From Solen grandis (Eukaryota > Mollusca > Bivalvia > Adapedonta > Solenidae): a DNA stretch of 64,000 nucleotides. The translations under genes and the position numbers were made by a program. The notes below the pieces were generated by a model. It did not search any database. It was not told where the DNA came from and saw only the letters and a program-made list of their open reading frames with translations. Each line of letters opens with the position of its first letter. Position 1 is the stretch's first letter. The DNA lies in assembly GCA_021229015.1 (NCBI GenBank), contig CM037785.1:1456080-1520079 (forward strand). Reading direction: 5' to 3'. Positions 34,351-56,609 of the stretch are shown piece after piece.

Positions 34351-37300
34351 CTAGCTGGTTTTAGTCGGCGCAGGACAACCATAAAGCTCAGTGCGCATGC
34401 CCACGTAGTTTGAGGCACCGTTCCTTTTAAAGTCGACCACATTGAACCGGATGTAGCGGGAGAAGAGGGGCGGGTCAAGGACGTGACTCACCACTGTTGC
34501 AGTGTCGTTATTGCCGGAAAAATACTGCAAGAAAAAAAATGAAATCAGATAAAAATCGGGTCTTTATTTCACGATTGTTAAAAAAATAACAACTCAATAT
34601 CTTAAAGCTCAAATTCATTCATTTGTTGTTTGTTTGTTTGTTTGTTGTTTGATTTTTTTTAATACTTATTCATTTTATTGCTTATGTGGCAATAAAACTT
34701 ATTTCGTTTACATCAAGAGAAAGTCAAACTTTACTTAGTAAGCAGGAAAAAAAGGGAAAAAAACTAGGATTGTTTCATAACACAAATTTAATAGATCATC
34801 TTCGATGCTTCCAGGGAACCAATACTTGGTAACTGAGGAAAGTTCTCTCAGTTCACAGCCAAGTTATTATGGAACTCGCAACCCCGAGGTCGTAACCAAT
34901 GGAAACCATACTATCTGACGTCTTATTAAACTTAACAACATACCTCTGTTGTAGTTTAAACAAAACAAAATACGCTGTTTGTACGGGTATGTCTGAAACT
35001 CATTGTCAGGAATAACATATGAGTATAATATGATATAATGTCATGCAAATTATTTATCAAATAACGTAAAAGGCAATTGTATGCAATGATATCGTTGTTA
35101 ATTACTAAGAGAACATTTTAATTTGACTTTTAAACTAAATCCAGATTTCCATTTAACCTATTTTCGTGTGACTATAAAAAGCATACGTACATTAGTAAAT
35201 TAGCTATTTGAAATTTAAAAAAAAGTAGCAAATTTTCAAGTTATCTACTTAGGTATCTTAACAGGACTAAACTGTCTGTTAGTGCCCACTACTGCCAATC
35301 ACATATTCACTTATTTTTACTGGATATCGTGCCTTTTTCAAGATAATTATGTGAAAAAATGCTTGTTATCCACATAATTTAACTGACTAACTTGAAAAAA
35401 GGCGAGATATAAAGTTATCTGAAGTGAATATATGGCTGGCAGTAGTGGGCACTAACAGGCAGTTTTGTTCTGTTAAGATACCTAAGAGGATACCACGAAA
35501 GTTTTCTACTTGCCAGATACTAACTGACTATGTGACAAATTTTCAGAAAGGTTTCGACATAGCTAAGTGGATAAGTGGCTGGCAGAAGTATGCCACCATA
35601 AAAACGTGCAATTTATAGATTATATTTTTGGGGTTTTAAACGCACACACTTCATATGAAGTAGTTTGTATTTGCCAAATAAATACACCATTTGCATAATT
35701 ACTCAACCACCTGTTGTTCATCTGTTTAAAAGTCAAAGAATGTATCTCACCAAATTTACATATCCATATGTTTTTGCATAAACTGCTTCAAAATTTAAAA
35801 TAAAACAGGATCCACAATTAAACCATGTGACAGGTTTGATATGATGAAATGTCACGTTTACTTAATTTAGTAGACAGCAAAGAAATGAAATACTGAGGCA
35901 AAAACAAATGATACATTCACATTTTAAACACGAGTTATTTTGTTCATGAAGTCCTTTGTCAGAACTTTGTCTGTTTATAGAACAATCAAACCACATTATA
36001 ATGAAGCAATGATAATTTTAAAAAACAAAACGAAAACAACATTTTATATTATTTGCGAACTGAAACATTGTCTTGACGATACAGGACAAAGCAAATGGCA
36101 TATTTAAGTTTCAATACGTGTACATATATATGCATTGTATATATTTATTTCAGATTCCAACTAGACAGATGTAAGAATCTGTTTGTTTCATAGACATTTA
36201 ACACTATCTCAAACCTTGTATTCTCTGAAAACTAGTCATATATAATCATTTACTAAGCCGAAAATAGGTCTACGTAAATAATGATCCGTAATCAACTTGT
36301 TTAGCCAAGACCTTAATGTACACATGTGTATATATGTATTAAAAGTGTCGAAAAATGACCTTAAATTTTTCAATACGTACATTGCTGAAAGCTAGGTCTT
36401 TGAGCGCCTAAAGAAAGTGAAAATGTGAATAAATTCTAAAACGCGTAACGGGAATAACTTAAATTTCTTATATTTACGATTCAATTTCTTTTCTTTTCCA
36501 TTTTCCAGCAAAATTCCGACATTGCCGAACATTTTATCGAACGTATATGTTTGCAGTTTATTTATCCCGCGGCTGCCGCAGTTAAAATTCTAAACGAAGC
36601 AACCATAAATCCTTGGATATCGAAATGGCCCATAAGGGTCTCTAGAGGGCGTAGCTCAATTAAAGAAGATTTCAGTAGTGTTTGCCTGTAAACTGTTACT
36701 CCACTACTAACTACAGACCACTATGTATACATGTTTACCTTTTACCTCAGACTCGTATACACCTTGCTATGTTTTTATACCATGCATTTGAAAAACGAAA
36801 GCTGTTTTTTAACAGGCATTGATTAAAGAAAACAAATGAATTGAGCATAATGCATTTTTATACTTCATACTGACGATTGTATTTTGGGAATATAACTTAC
36901 TGATATCACACGTGTTGTATGTTATGACATGTAATATGTATATAGGCGGGAGGTCTTTTGTACAATAAATCAATGAATTGAAAAAAGCTAAGGTTATACA
37001 TTCTCCATGGCAAACACAAATCTATTGTTTCACATGTTATTTAAAGTTCCAGTAAATCAATATTCCTTATATCATAGATTTATACATGAATATTCATGAA
37101 GTAAAGAGTTGATATGGTTTAGGAAGCAGTGTGATCTACAGGTAATGATAACAGACTACGGATCTAAAGGTTACAGGTTCGATTAATGCTGAGTACGAGC
37201 TTTTTTTTTCTTCAAAATACTGGTCCAACCCAGATGCCGTCATAAGGGATTAAGCTTAAATTGTAGATATATGTGTTTCCCGATCTACGTTAAAGAAATT

Positions 37301-38775
37301 ATTTGGATTCAGATTTTGTAAGAGACAATCATGAGAACACTGATGACTTTTGAACTACTGAGATTGGAGGTCAAGTATATACATTCTGTTAAGGCATCGG
37401 GGGCGCGAGGTCGTGGGTTCGGTCCTCGACTGCGACATACTAAATTCATGAAAATGGTTCTGGTAGCACCTTGCTTAGCGCTAAGCATAAATACAGCATA
37501 GATCGAGGAATGGTGACCCGGTGACAGGATAATGTGACTGGGTTTGTTACCATGCCACATGTCTACAGTGTGATACTACAGTGGTAGCACAACTATATCC
37601 ATATCAAGTACGAATTGTGTCCAAATGACTGATATGATGTCAAACTCCGCCGCAGTAGTTGCCTCCCCTTACAGTTGTCGATAAGCTCTGCCACCAAAAG
37701 TAGACATGGTTTCAACTATCATCACGTGACTTGTGTGATGGCAGTGGTGCGCGGAGTTTGATATGATGTCTGTAGGATTAACAGTGAATACTTACTAGAG
37801 GTTTACAGTTCGGCTGATAATCCCGCCATGTTTGTCCGTCATCAGAAAACTGTAGAGTGTAGTTTGTTACCATGACGTCACAGCAAGGTCCGCCCTGAAA
37901 TAAGCACACACAGGTTTTTGATAACTAGTATTAATTGTACATGTATTATTGTTTTGATTTGAAATGTATTCTATATCCCCTTATATGGCACTCCATGTAC
38001 TCTTCAAATAAAAAAAATGCACATTATATTTTCAAGACACAAACTCACTAAAATCACATAAAAATATTTTTCATAATAATAGAAGAAGTTCATGACTTAT
38101 AATTCAAGTCATATTATCATCATAGCAACATATTACATGTATAATAGAAAGGAAATTTAATATAATTTTGAAAACTACTGTTTTGGAATGAACCATCTCT
38201 GCGGCAGTGTCTTAGTCATATAGCGACGTAGCCTGGTTCCCGTATAATGTTAAAGGTAATTAACGTTTAATGACCTCAAGGACACATAGGCGCAAAGGTC
38301 TAACTAAGGATCTACCAACAATTCAGCTGGAAGGTAATCTTGAATAAGTTCATGACTAATAATTCAAGTCAAATTGTCACCATAGCAGCAAATTACATGT
38401 ATATCAATTTGTCACCATGTATGTCGGAGTCGTCATTTTTGTTACCAAAAGCGGCGAGTTTGAATGAAAGCACGTGTCAATTAGTTCGGTCAAAGTACTA
38501 CTAGCTTTTGTTGTCACCTTTGTGACGTAAGGATTCAAGTAACCACAGCAGCTTTCAAACTTGACAGTTTGACCTCTACCCATAGGACAGCTATAGGGAA
38601 ATACTTTTGACACTTTCTGCCACTCCTCCGAACATAGCTGATGATGAGGGAACAATAAAACACTTGCATCTAAGATTTGAAATAGTTTTGTTTGTCGCCA
38701 TGTTCTTTACCCACTGGACGAGATTTTTCAAGACCTTCTATGGCGCAAAGTATAAGTCTAATGAGAAGAATTCGT

Positions 38776-38806
<31 letters not shown>

Positions 38807-41800
38807 GACCATTTATGTTTTAATTTATGGCATAAGTATAAAATCGATTACGTAATTCCTCACTTTACCTGTGTGGCCACCTGTGTGACGTAATGTGGAG
38901 ATCCTGTGTCAATCTGGAGATAGTCCGTGCTGACCATCCTCTCTGGAGTGTACCATCCATTGGGTATCCTCCAACCGGGCGTGGTCTGACCCGTACCCCG
39001 GGATAGAGGCGCTGACTGTGATAGCGTTGGCGGGTATTTGACCGTTTTTCATTCCTAATTCTCCGCTACATCTATAATTTCAAATACAGTAACGGCTGTG
39101 TCCGTACATTTCAACATATAAAATTACAAGTATTTGAAATGTGTGTCCCTGATACACTTAAAACAGAAAAAAGAACTAATTCATAATATTCCGTTGACAT
39201 TTCGATGAATCTGGAATGTAGCCAACTTCGTGGGTGCATTTATTAATTTATTTATGCATGTTCTAGAAAGCAAAGGTCTTCCAAATTAACAGTTGTTGTG
39301 GAATAAAAAGTCATAGGATAATCATCATACAGTATCACTTTTCATTTTCAAAGGGTTTCCAAGAGATCTGAGCTGAAGATATGGAAATGGAATGGAGATC
39401 ATATCAGCAATTATACTCCAAAGTATCCAACTAGGTATAGTCCAAATTTATAGGTATCTAAGTTTTAATCTAATCGTATCGTGATTCTTATATAGTATGT
39501 ACACATGAAGTACATGTTCTTTTAAACTATAGAATAAACTAGTAAATATTACCTTTAGAAAATGAATGTACCTTGTGCATACACACGGTTTTAAGAAAAT
39601 GGGGCTTCCGTGGCCGAAAAGGGTAAAGTCGCTGACTTTAAGACCCACTCAGCCCCTCACCGCGTGGGTTCGAATCCCAGCAGGGTCAATCGGATTTTCA
39701 TGTGATGAAGCCTTCCAGCTGGCTTGCGGTAGGTCGGTGGTTTCACCCGGATGCCTCCGTGCATTCGGTGTCTTCCTCCACCTGTAATTAGCTGGACGTC
39801 GCTATATGACTGAAATACTCTCGAAGCGACGGTAAACCCAAACAGTCTAGTCAAGTCATTTAAGAAAATATGCTAGTAATGTCATACATTGTTTAGCTTA
39901 TGTAATGAAAATATATTTTCACTCACGTGGTGGTCGACGATGGACCCGACAACATCACCTGTGCTTCTCTCAGCTGCTTCTGCAGGGCCGATATCACCCT
40001 GTCCTTCAGCTGGATGGTGCTCTGTGCCACTGTAATGTTGGCAGTTAGTAGCCCCACCTGTTTGTGAATTATCATGTAATTCATAGTTTCCCTATCAATT
40101 AATCTGTGTGTCGGTTTGCTTCCGTTCCAAGTTCCGGTGACAATATTTCAGACATTTAGAGCTGATATCATACCGTAGACAAGTGGCATGATTCCATATC
40201 CAGATACACCTTTCTGTGACCGGGCCGATCAGTTCTGGAAATACCCTTATATGCTTAGCGACAAGCAACGGGGTTATATTAGTGCTATTTTAATGATTTG
40301 GGTATGTCCCTTCGGGGATCGAGCCCACGACCTCCGGTGCGGACGTTCTGTCTACATGCTATTTCTTATTCATAAACAAAAGGCAACTGTATTTGAAGCG
40401 CACATTGAAAAGGTTTCAATTCCAAAAAAAAAGTGCTCATATAATCAAAATTCACCATTCAGCAAGCATTTGTCAATCAAGTAGTAAATCTCACATAATT
40501 AAAAAAGCTATAGATATGAATCTTCCATAATGGTTAGGTGTATTTTTTTTTCTTTCAAAACCAAATCCATAATTGTATTCACACAGCTTTGAATATATTT
40601 TAATCCTTGACCAAAATAAAATCATACATGTACATGTGTAATTCAAGAAAATGTCCAACGTCGGAACCCACGGTATATCTTCCTTCATCACTACCATAAC
40701 CCTTTCCCTCATATAGACTCATTTTGACGCACTCGATAGGTATCACATAAAGCCTGATCTGCAGAAAACCACAGTTAAACCTTACCAAATTTAATTACAA
40801 AATCCTCATTTCCAGACCACTGAGGAGCAGCGAACAGCATAAAACCTGATCAGCCTGCGAGTTACTCGCAGGCTGATCTGGTTTTATGCTGTTCGCATAG
40901 GTCTTTTCATGGTTTCCTCTATGAGGGAAAGGGTTAAGATGCAAAGCGTATTGCCAAATTTTGATACCTGCTTTAAGGACCCACCTGGCGTTCCAAATGG
41001 TTACTGTGTTGCTGGATTATTTCTAGAGCCCTACTGGAGGACGTGTAGGCGTTCTTGTAGTAGGTAACGTTACCTTGCAAGACCTTTATCTCAACATCTT
41101 TCCCTACAAAATACATTTAACCTGTATCAGCGGCTACCTGTTCTAGGCGGTCAACTTGTTCTAAACGATCAACCTGTTTAAATTGGAATCAACGTGTAGA
41201 TCAAATAAAAGAAAACATCATTTATACTTACTGTTGGTGTTCTTTTGGCAGCAACACTGGATTTAGCAACACTTTCTCTCACTTTCTTGACCAGTTAGCG
41301 GCAACTTTAGACAGTCTGACGGTAATTGTGACTGCTGTGGTTAGGCATCAAGGTAGTAAAATAACCTAAACATACAAATGAAAATTTATTTACCTGCGCA
41401 AGAAATGTTGCCAACGGGTTTGGAAATTGTAGGAATTGACATGGTAGCGCCATTACTGTGAGACTGACCGGAAGTAAGGATGTTTACGGTATTCTGTAGA
41501 GCTGCTAACCGGATATTGACGTCATTCAGATTCGTTACGAGACTTTGGATGTCTTGGTTTCGAAGCTGAGACCCATTTTGAACGTCAGTGTTCAGACTCA
41601 GCAGGCTTCTTGTCAAGTTGGTTATAGAATTTCTGAAATATTACACTCGATTGGAGATTAATAATATATATTTAATTTTATCTTTTTATAATTTATATTT
41701 TCGACATTTGACCATAATTTCATTACTCAATTATTACATAGGCTATACCTTCCTTTGTTCAATATTGATAAGTAAATGCTTTGCTAATAAGGTAACACAC

Positions 41801-42827
41801 TATAGCACGGGAACATGTAAGAAAGCAAACAAATACATATCCTACTTCCTCCTTACACCCATCAAAAAAAAAGTTTATATTTGCATAATTATTGACACGT
41901 GCATATATTAAAATTTTGAAGGGTAGTTCCAACAGCCGCGTAAAACAGCCATCCGCTTGGGGCGATTTATTATTATTATCATTATTATTTTGTCTTCAAT
42001 TAGTTCATTTTATTTTATTAACGCTGGGCTAGTCATAACACCTATGTTGTTATAGGTAAAAAAAGTTCATATCTGTGATCCATAAGTTCGGCTGCGGAAA
42101 AAATCACTTCACTCGTTGTTTGTTTGTTTGTTTTGTTTGTTGGGTTTAACGTCCCACCGACAGCATTTCAGTCATTCGGATACGATGTCTACTTGAGACA
42201 GATTTAGTGCTGCAACACTGTAGTATTACGCCGTAGACATGTGGCATGATACCACACCCGGTCACATTATCCTGACACCGGCCCACCCAGTCCTGCAACT
42301 ACCCTTATATGCTGAGCGCCAGGCAAGGGAGCTATAACAGTACCATTTTTTACGACTTTCGTATGTCGCGGCCGGTCGCTCGTTGGAACTCAAAACCTTA
42401 AATCCAAATATACTTCCCACATATAGTTCTGTTATACCGGTTTAAGAAATAAATATATTTCAAACTTTATATAAGATTAGGTATATATTATACTTTGTCT
42501 TGTCTATGAACAACCTTACCTGCTGTTAATTAATTCCGAATTTACCACTTGATACACGGTTTTAATATTGGTAACATTTCCTTCCGTCAGCGTTTTAACG
42601 GTGGCTTCTAGCGGTTGAAGTTTAAGATTTATCTGGTGTCGCATAAGTTCAAGTTCGAGCCCCAGGAAATTAGTCATGTTGTCCAGTTTTGCCTGGAAGA
42701 TACTGGAGTAATTAATACTGCACGCCAGGTCAGCGGCACACTGCTGTATCCCGGCGGTACTAAGGTGCTGGGTTTGAGCTTAACACAAAGCAACTAACAG
42801 CCAACCGACTAATACTGAGATCGCCAT
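34351..42827 (-). CDS. Secreted coiled-coil protein with C-terminal F5/8 type C (discoidin) domain; ORF interrupted
   Basis: Seven exons on the minus strand: 42827-42520, 41632-41394, 41103-40985, 40057-39927, 39071-38869, 37894-37796 and 34524-34351. All splice phases match. The product would be about 423 residues. It starts with a signal peptide (MAISVLVGWLLVALC), then about 220 residues of Leu/Asn/Gln-rich predicted coiled coil. The F5/8C domain begins at CSGELGMKNGQIP and includes STDYLQIDTGS, NYTLQFSDDGQTW and FSRYIRFNVVDF. It ends in MRTELYGC plus six residues, as expected for a discoidin fold that binds lipid or glycan outside the cell. Codon 16 is TAA, and exon 5 has one extra base, so the frame shifts between SASIPG and TPGWRIPNGWY. 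Either this is a recent pseudogene or the assembly has errors here. An alternative acceptor just after the TAA (ttaag, 42779/42778) could bypass the stop if another upstream exon exists. A polyA signal (TTTATT on the plus strand) is at 34231-34236. Confidence 0.82.
35222..35599. mobile_element. Truncated second copy of the 454-bp foldback MITE
   Basis: Shares tcttaacaggactaaactgt, agtgcccactactgcca, gacatagctaagtggataag and the terminus tatgccaccat with 17899-18352. The other terminus, about 75-90 bp, is missing. It lies in the last intron of the discoidin gene. Confidence 0.85.
37135..37295 (+). mobile_element. SINE-like repeat, family C, copy 3
   Basis: Decayed head (ctaaaggttacaggttcgat), a T run, aatactggtccaacccagat and the end cccgatctacgttaaa. 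Confidence 0.65.
37380..37641 (+). mobile_element. SINE-like repeat, family B, copy 1
   Basis: tRNA-like B box (gaggtcgtgggttcggtcct), then ttagcgctaagcataaatac, ggataatgtgactgggt and catgccacatgtctac. It ends in gactgatatgatgtc. Two other copies are in the discoidin introns. Confidence 0.7.
37642..37759. mobile_element. 118-bp MITE with 11-bp direct repeats
   Basis: Termini AAACTCCGC and GCGGAGTTT are exact inverted repeats. GATATGATGTC occurs immediately outside both ends (37631-37641 and 37760-37770). It stands 37 bp from exon 6 of the discoidin gene. Confidence 0.8.
38205..38345 (-). mobile_element. Degenerate family A SINE fragment
   Basis: Retains the tail (cagtgtcttagtcatatagcgacgt) and part of the centre (cagctggaaggta). 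The head is lost. Confidence 0.55.
39601..39858 (+). mobile_element. tRNA-derived SINE, family A, copy 2
   Basis: The Ser/Leu-tRNA-like head ends in gggttcgaatccc. The same central block and tail (cgaagcgacggtaaaccc) follow. An exact 11-bp target duplication tttaagaaaat lies at 39590-39600 and 39859-39869. It sits in intron 4 of the discoidin gene. Confidence 0.92.
40160..40350 (-). mobile_element. SINE-like repeat, family B, copy 2
   Basis: Blocks shared with 42135-42400: cgtagacaagtggcatgatt, acccttatatgcttagcg and gggatcgagcccacgacctc (an inverted B-box-like sequence). Confidence 0.65.
40696..40937 (+). mobile_element. TTAA-flanked palindromic MITE, copy 7 (intron of the discoidin gene)
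   Basis: Full-length copy. The right flank is TTAA; the left flank is ATAA, consistent with one mutation. It lies between exons 3 and 4 of the discoidin gene. Confidence 0.88.
42135..42400 (-). mobile_element. SINE-like repeat, family B, copy 3
   Basis: Starts with a (GTTT)n tail and gggtttaacgtcccaccgac, continues with cgccgtagacatgtggcatg and ends in a decayed tRNA-like head. It lies in intron 1 of the discoidin gene. Confidence 0.7.
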
Positions 42828-43327
42828 AGTTTCTCTTGCTCTAAATCCCGCTTTAACACTGTTTTAAATCAGAATGTCATATTGTTTGGTGGTAAGTAAT
42901 AACATGATAACGATTCATGACCTAAAATATTTCCAGGTTAAGTAATTGCCTATTAGTTTCTAGCTAAACAAGGGTTAAAAAAATGGATCGGGTAATTACT
43001 GGACGCGGGTTGTATTCTATTTAATTTGATTAAGATATTACATCAATTCAATTTTCATAAAAAACATAGTCATGTCAAGAAAATTAATATACGGGGAAGG
43101 AGTTGTTAACAAAATAGTAACCATCATCATTGTCATCGTCTTCATCATCATTTTATTTTAAGTCGTCCGTTCCACACTGTCCACTGGAGTTTCTTGTCGT
43201 CAGTGAACCTTGGTCCACTAGGAATGTGCCGACTGTACGAGAGAGGACAAGGTCATATTGAACGACCGGTCATATTTAGTGTCTAGTGTAGCTAGCAACC
43301 GTGACATTACTATAGATGGACATCGTC

Positions 43328-43328
<1 letters not shown>

Positions 43329-43361
<33 letters not shown>
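43329..43361. repeat. (TC)n microsatellite
   Basis: About 16 TC dinucleotides between the discoidin gene and the BDH2-like gene. Confidence 0.95.
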
Positions 43362-43364
<3 letters not shown>

Positions 43365-43491
43365 GTTTTTGTTGATGCTGTTTTCTCATAAGATGGGTGT
43401 TTCAACTTTGTATGAATAAATATACGCAGTGTGAAAGTTCAGTGGGTAATACGAAGAAAACACTTACAATTGTTTGTATTTGAGCAATCAT

Positions 43492-43497
43492 TTTATT
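43492..43497 (-). terminator. Probable polyadenylation signal of the BDH2-like gene
   Basis: AATAAA on the minus strand, about 275 bp after the stop codon; the nearest clear candidate. Confidence 0.5.
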
Positions 43498-43770
43498 TGA
43501 AAATAAAATCTTCCAGCAATTTGATGGAATTTGTCAAGACTAAAGAGTACCCAGGATGTAATATAATTACAGCATCGCGGCGCATTTTGGCTGAGAAGAA
43601 ATAATAGAATATGGAAAATAAATAGACTTAACAAGATTTCATAATGGAAAATAAGAACTTCACTACATAGATTAGTTTGTATAACATTCCATTCCACAAA
43701 ATCTGGGATACATTTAAAGTAGAAAATAAAGAATATTGAGAATTTATGATAAGACAGAACTGTATCCAAT

Positions 43771-54177
<10,407 letters not shown>

Positions 54178-55794
54178 GTCTGTAACTTTTGTAGTTGGAT
54201 TTGGTCTGAACATAGAGAAACAGAGTACATCAACTGTGTTAGCTGATGCCTGTCATTTCGATCTGGCTTGTAGGCGGAAAACCCAGGTGATGATTACCTC
54301 ACGTGCGATCATTACTATGGCACGAGCGCAAGACACACAAAAAAAGTATTTGATCACGCAAACGCGACAGAAGCGTAAACCAATCCAAGGGACGCAATCA
54401 AATGCTAAAATAAACACTTGGTTACTGTGAGTTACGTCAAAGCGCCTCGAACCAAGAAATCAAACTTAATTATGGTTTACTAATAGTAAATAACTACAGT
54501 CAAGTGATTAAATTATACAAAGCTTAAAAGTACATGTGTTACGTCTTAAGAACACAATGAACTAGTTTTCATTAACGTTAAGATAAGTGCAAGTTAAAGT
54601 AAAACTTTTTTCTAATTAGCCTCAAAAGATCTATATCTATTCCAGATCCGGTTGGTTATTTCTTTATCAAACATGCCAACACACCCGTTCCTGTTTCTTT
54701 TCTTTTCTATTCAGTAGGGATGCGCTAATATATGCATGAACACAGACACGTCAGTTAATGTTCTATTTAAATAATTGACCGATTTTTGTGAACTTCATAT
54801 ATGCAAATATTATATGTAATTCACAATTTAAATTAAATTTCTTACACCAATGATTTATTATGCGATAGTCGTGTTATATTTCTATTATTCATTTTTTTTA
54901 CTTTCAAAGTGCCATTTAATTGATCAGTAACTGCTACTACCTACATGTTTCACCTGACAACCTGCTTTTAGTACATCTTATTAATAGACAAGTGCCTTGT
55001 ATGTACACGAGCATGCAAATCTTTGTAACAAATCCTAAAAAATAAAATCTACCCTACTTTATCTTACAAATATGTCATGCAAATAATTATATGCACATAA
55101 ACATATGCAATAGCTCAGTTTCTTAGCACCCCAAGACAATTTACCTATTTATTATACACAATAATTCTTACCTTACGGAGAATACACCGTGACCTATATT
55201 GTGTCCATGTGAAGATCTGCACCGGTCACAGTCTTATCTACATTGCCACATAGTCAAAACTGCATGTCCGGTTCTAATCGGAAACGTCCGTGACAACTCG
55301 GAAATTTCATTAAGCACTGTTTCAAGATATATCACTCAGATGTGCCGTTTGTCATAGAACATAAATGTACGTATTACCAAAGGAAACTCTGGGTGATATA
55401 TATATTAAATGTTATATCAACCTCCATATTTTGCCATATGACTTGTTGACCAGTCTCACCTCAATTTGAATATCTAACAATCAGTATAGCTTCCATGCGT
55501 TTGGGATAACGTTATAGGAAGAGAGAGCCTCTCCTGAATTAAATTATGATGAACGATTGAATTTTTCTTTCTTACAAATATCCAAATTGTCAACTATTTT
55601 GACAAATATAATCTTTAATTTGAACCAATATATTTTAACTAATTTTCTAATTAAAACCGGGATGTCATGTTTGTGAGGTAGTTACTAGTAAATTAACATG
55701 AGGACCCAGAAACCTAGGGCTAACTCCCCGTATCCACAAATTTTTTGTTCGGGGAGAGTTATTGTAAAATCGTAATGTGTATAATCCTAATAAT

Positions 55795-55895
55795 TAAAGC
55801 AAGATTCACGTGCATTTGTTTGCCGTAGGTTTGTACTGCTTTTCACTGGTTAAACCGGTATGCATATTCAATTCGGGGCGTTTTAGCGTCCTATT
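55795..55895 (-). repeat. Interspersed repeat family D, copy 3 (partial)
   Basis: Retains agattcacgtgcatttgttt, tgcatattcaattcggggcg and ttttagcgtc. Confidence 0.7.
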
Positions 55896-56189
55896 AATTG
55901 GCTCAGAAAGTCATGATGTCATAGCTCGTTGGAACCGAGGCTGCCAAATAAGAAATTCTAGCACCCCTAAAACCGCGGGAAAACATATGCAAGAAAGGCA
56001 TGTCCGGTTGAAGACATTTCTGAAAAAAGACACTGAAGTATCACATTACCTTACGAAATGACATCTTGTTCTAATCTGGAATTATAGCAATCGGGTAGTA
56101 TATTATTTCATTGTCTAAATTATAACACTCGTACTGTGTATGTGACCTCCAGACTTTTCGTTATGCTTATGTTTTGTAATTTAGTATCC

Positions 56190-56350
56190 CCGATACAGTA
56201 TATCAGTCATACAGAGACGTCTAGCTGGAAGACACAAACCCCGAGTGCACAGATGGAATCATCGACCCATCGCATGCCAGCTGAAAGTCTTCCTCACATT
56301 AGAGTCCTGTATAATCAGATCGGGACCCGAACCACACGGGCACGAAAGCC
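56190..56350 (-). mobile_element. Degenerate family A SINE
   Basis: Recognisable blocks are cagtcatacagagacgtc, gtgcacagatggaatcatcg and gccagctgaaagtcttcctc, followed by a decayed tRNA-like head with gggacccgaaccac. Confidence 0.6.
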
Positions 56351-56609
56351 CGGGCATCTGTCTTCATTTCCAGTGAATTGTTTAATGATACCAATAGTAT
56401 AATTATGCTATTGAATGTTGTTGTTTTCTCCACTCAATATCTCTAAAAAGCCCCTATTTTTAAATCAAAACGTTTAACGCAATGAAAGAAAGTCACCCTA
56501 TTGCGATTGAACTCTTTTAGACAGACGAATAACTTCCAGAAGCTGAAAAAATATGTATCCTTTTGCTTGAATGGAAATAAAATACAATAGAAAACAGTAG
56601 ACTGATATA

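Larger units (their letters stand above)
54178..56600. other. Upstream of the BDH2-like gene, no gene seen
   Basis: Presumed promoter and 5' UTR lie near 54178-55300. No TATA box or CpG-rich core is evident. Includes family D copy 3 and a worn SINE. Confidence 0.45.

Noticed and set aside
41588..41911. 107-residue plus-strand frame
   Set aside because: It overlaps antisense to exon 2 of the discoidin gene and continues into AT-rich intron.
43100..43330. Additional exon between the discoidin gene and the BDH2-like gene
   Set aside because: GC is a little higher, but no open frame is flanked by splice sites, and both neighbouring genes are complete without it.
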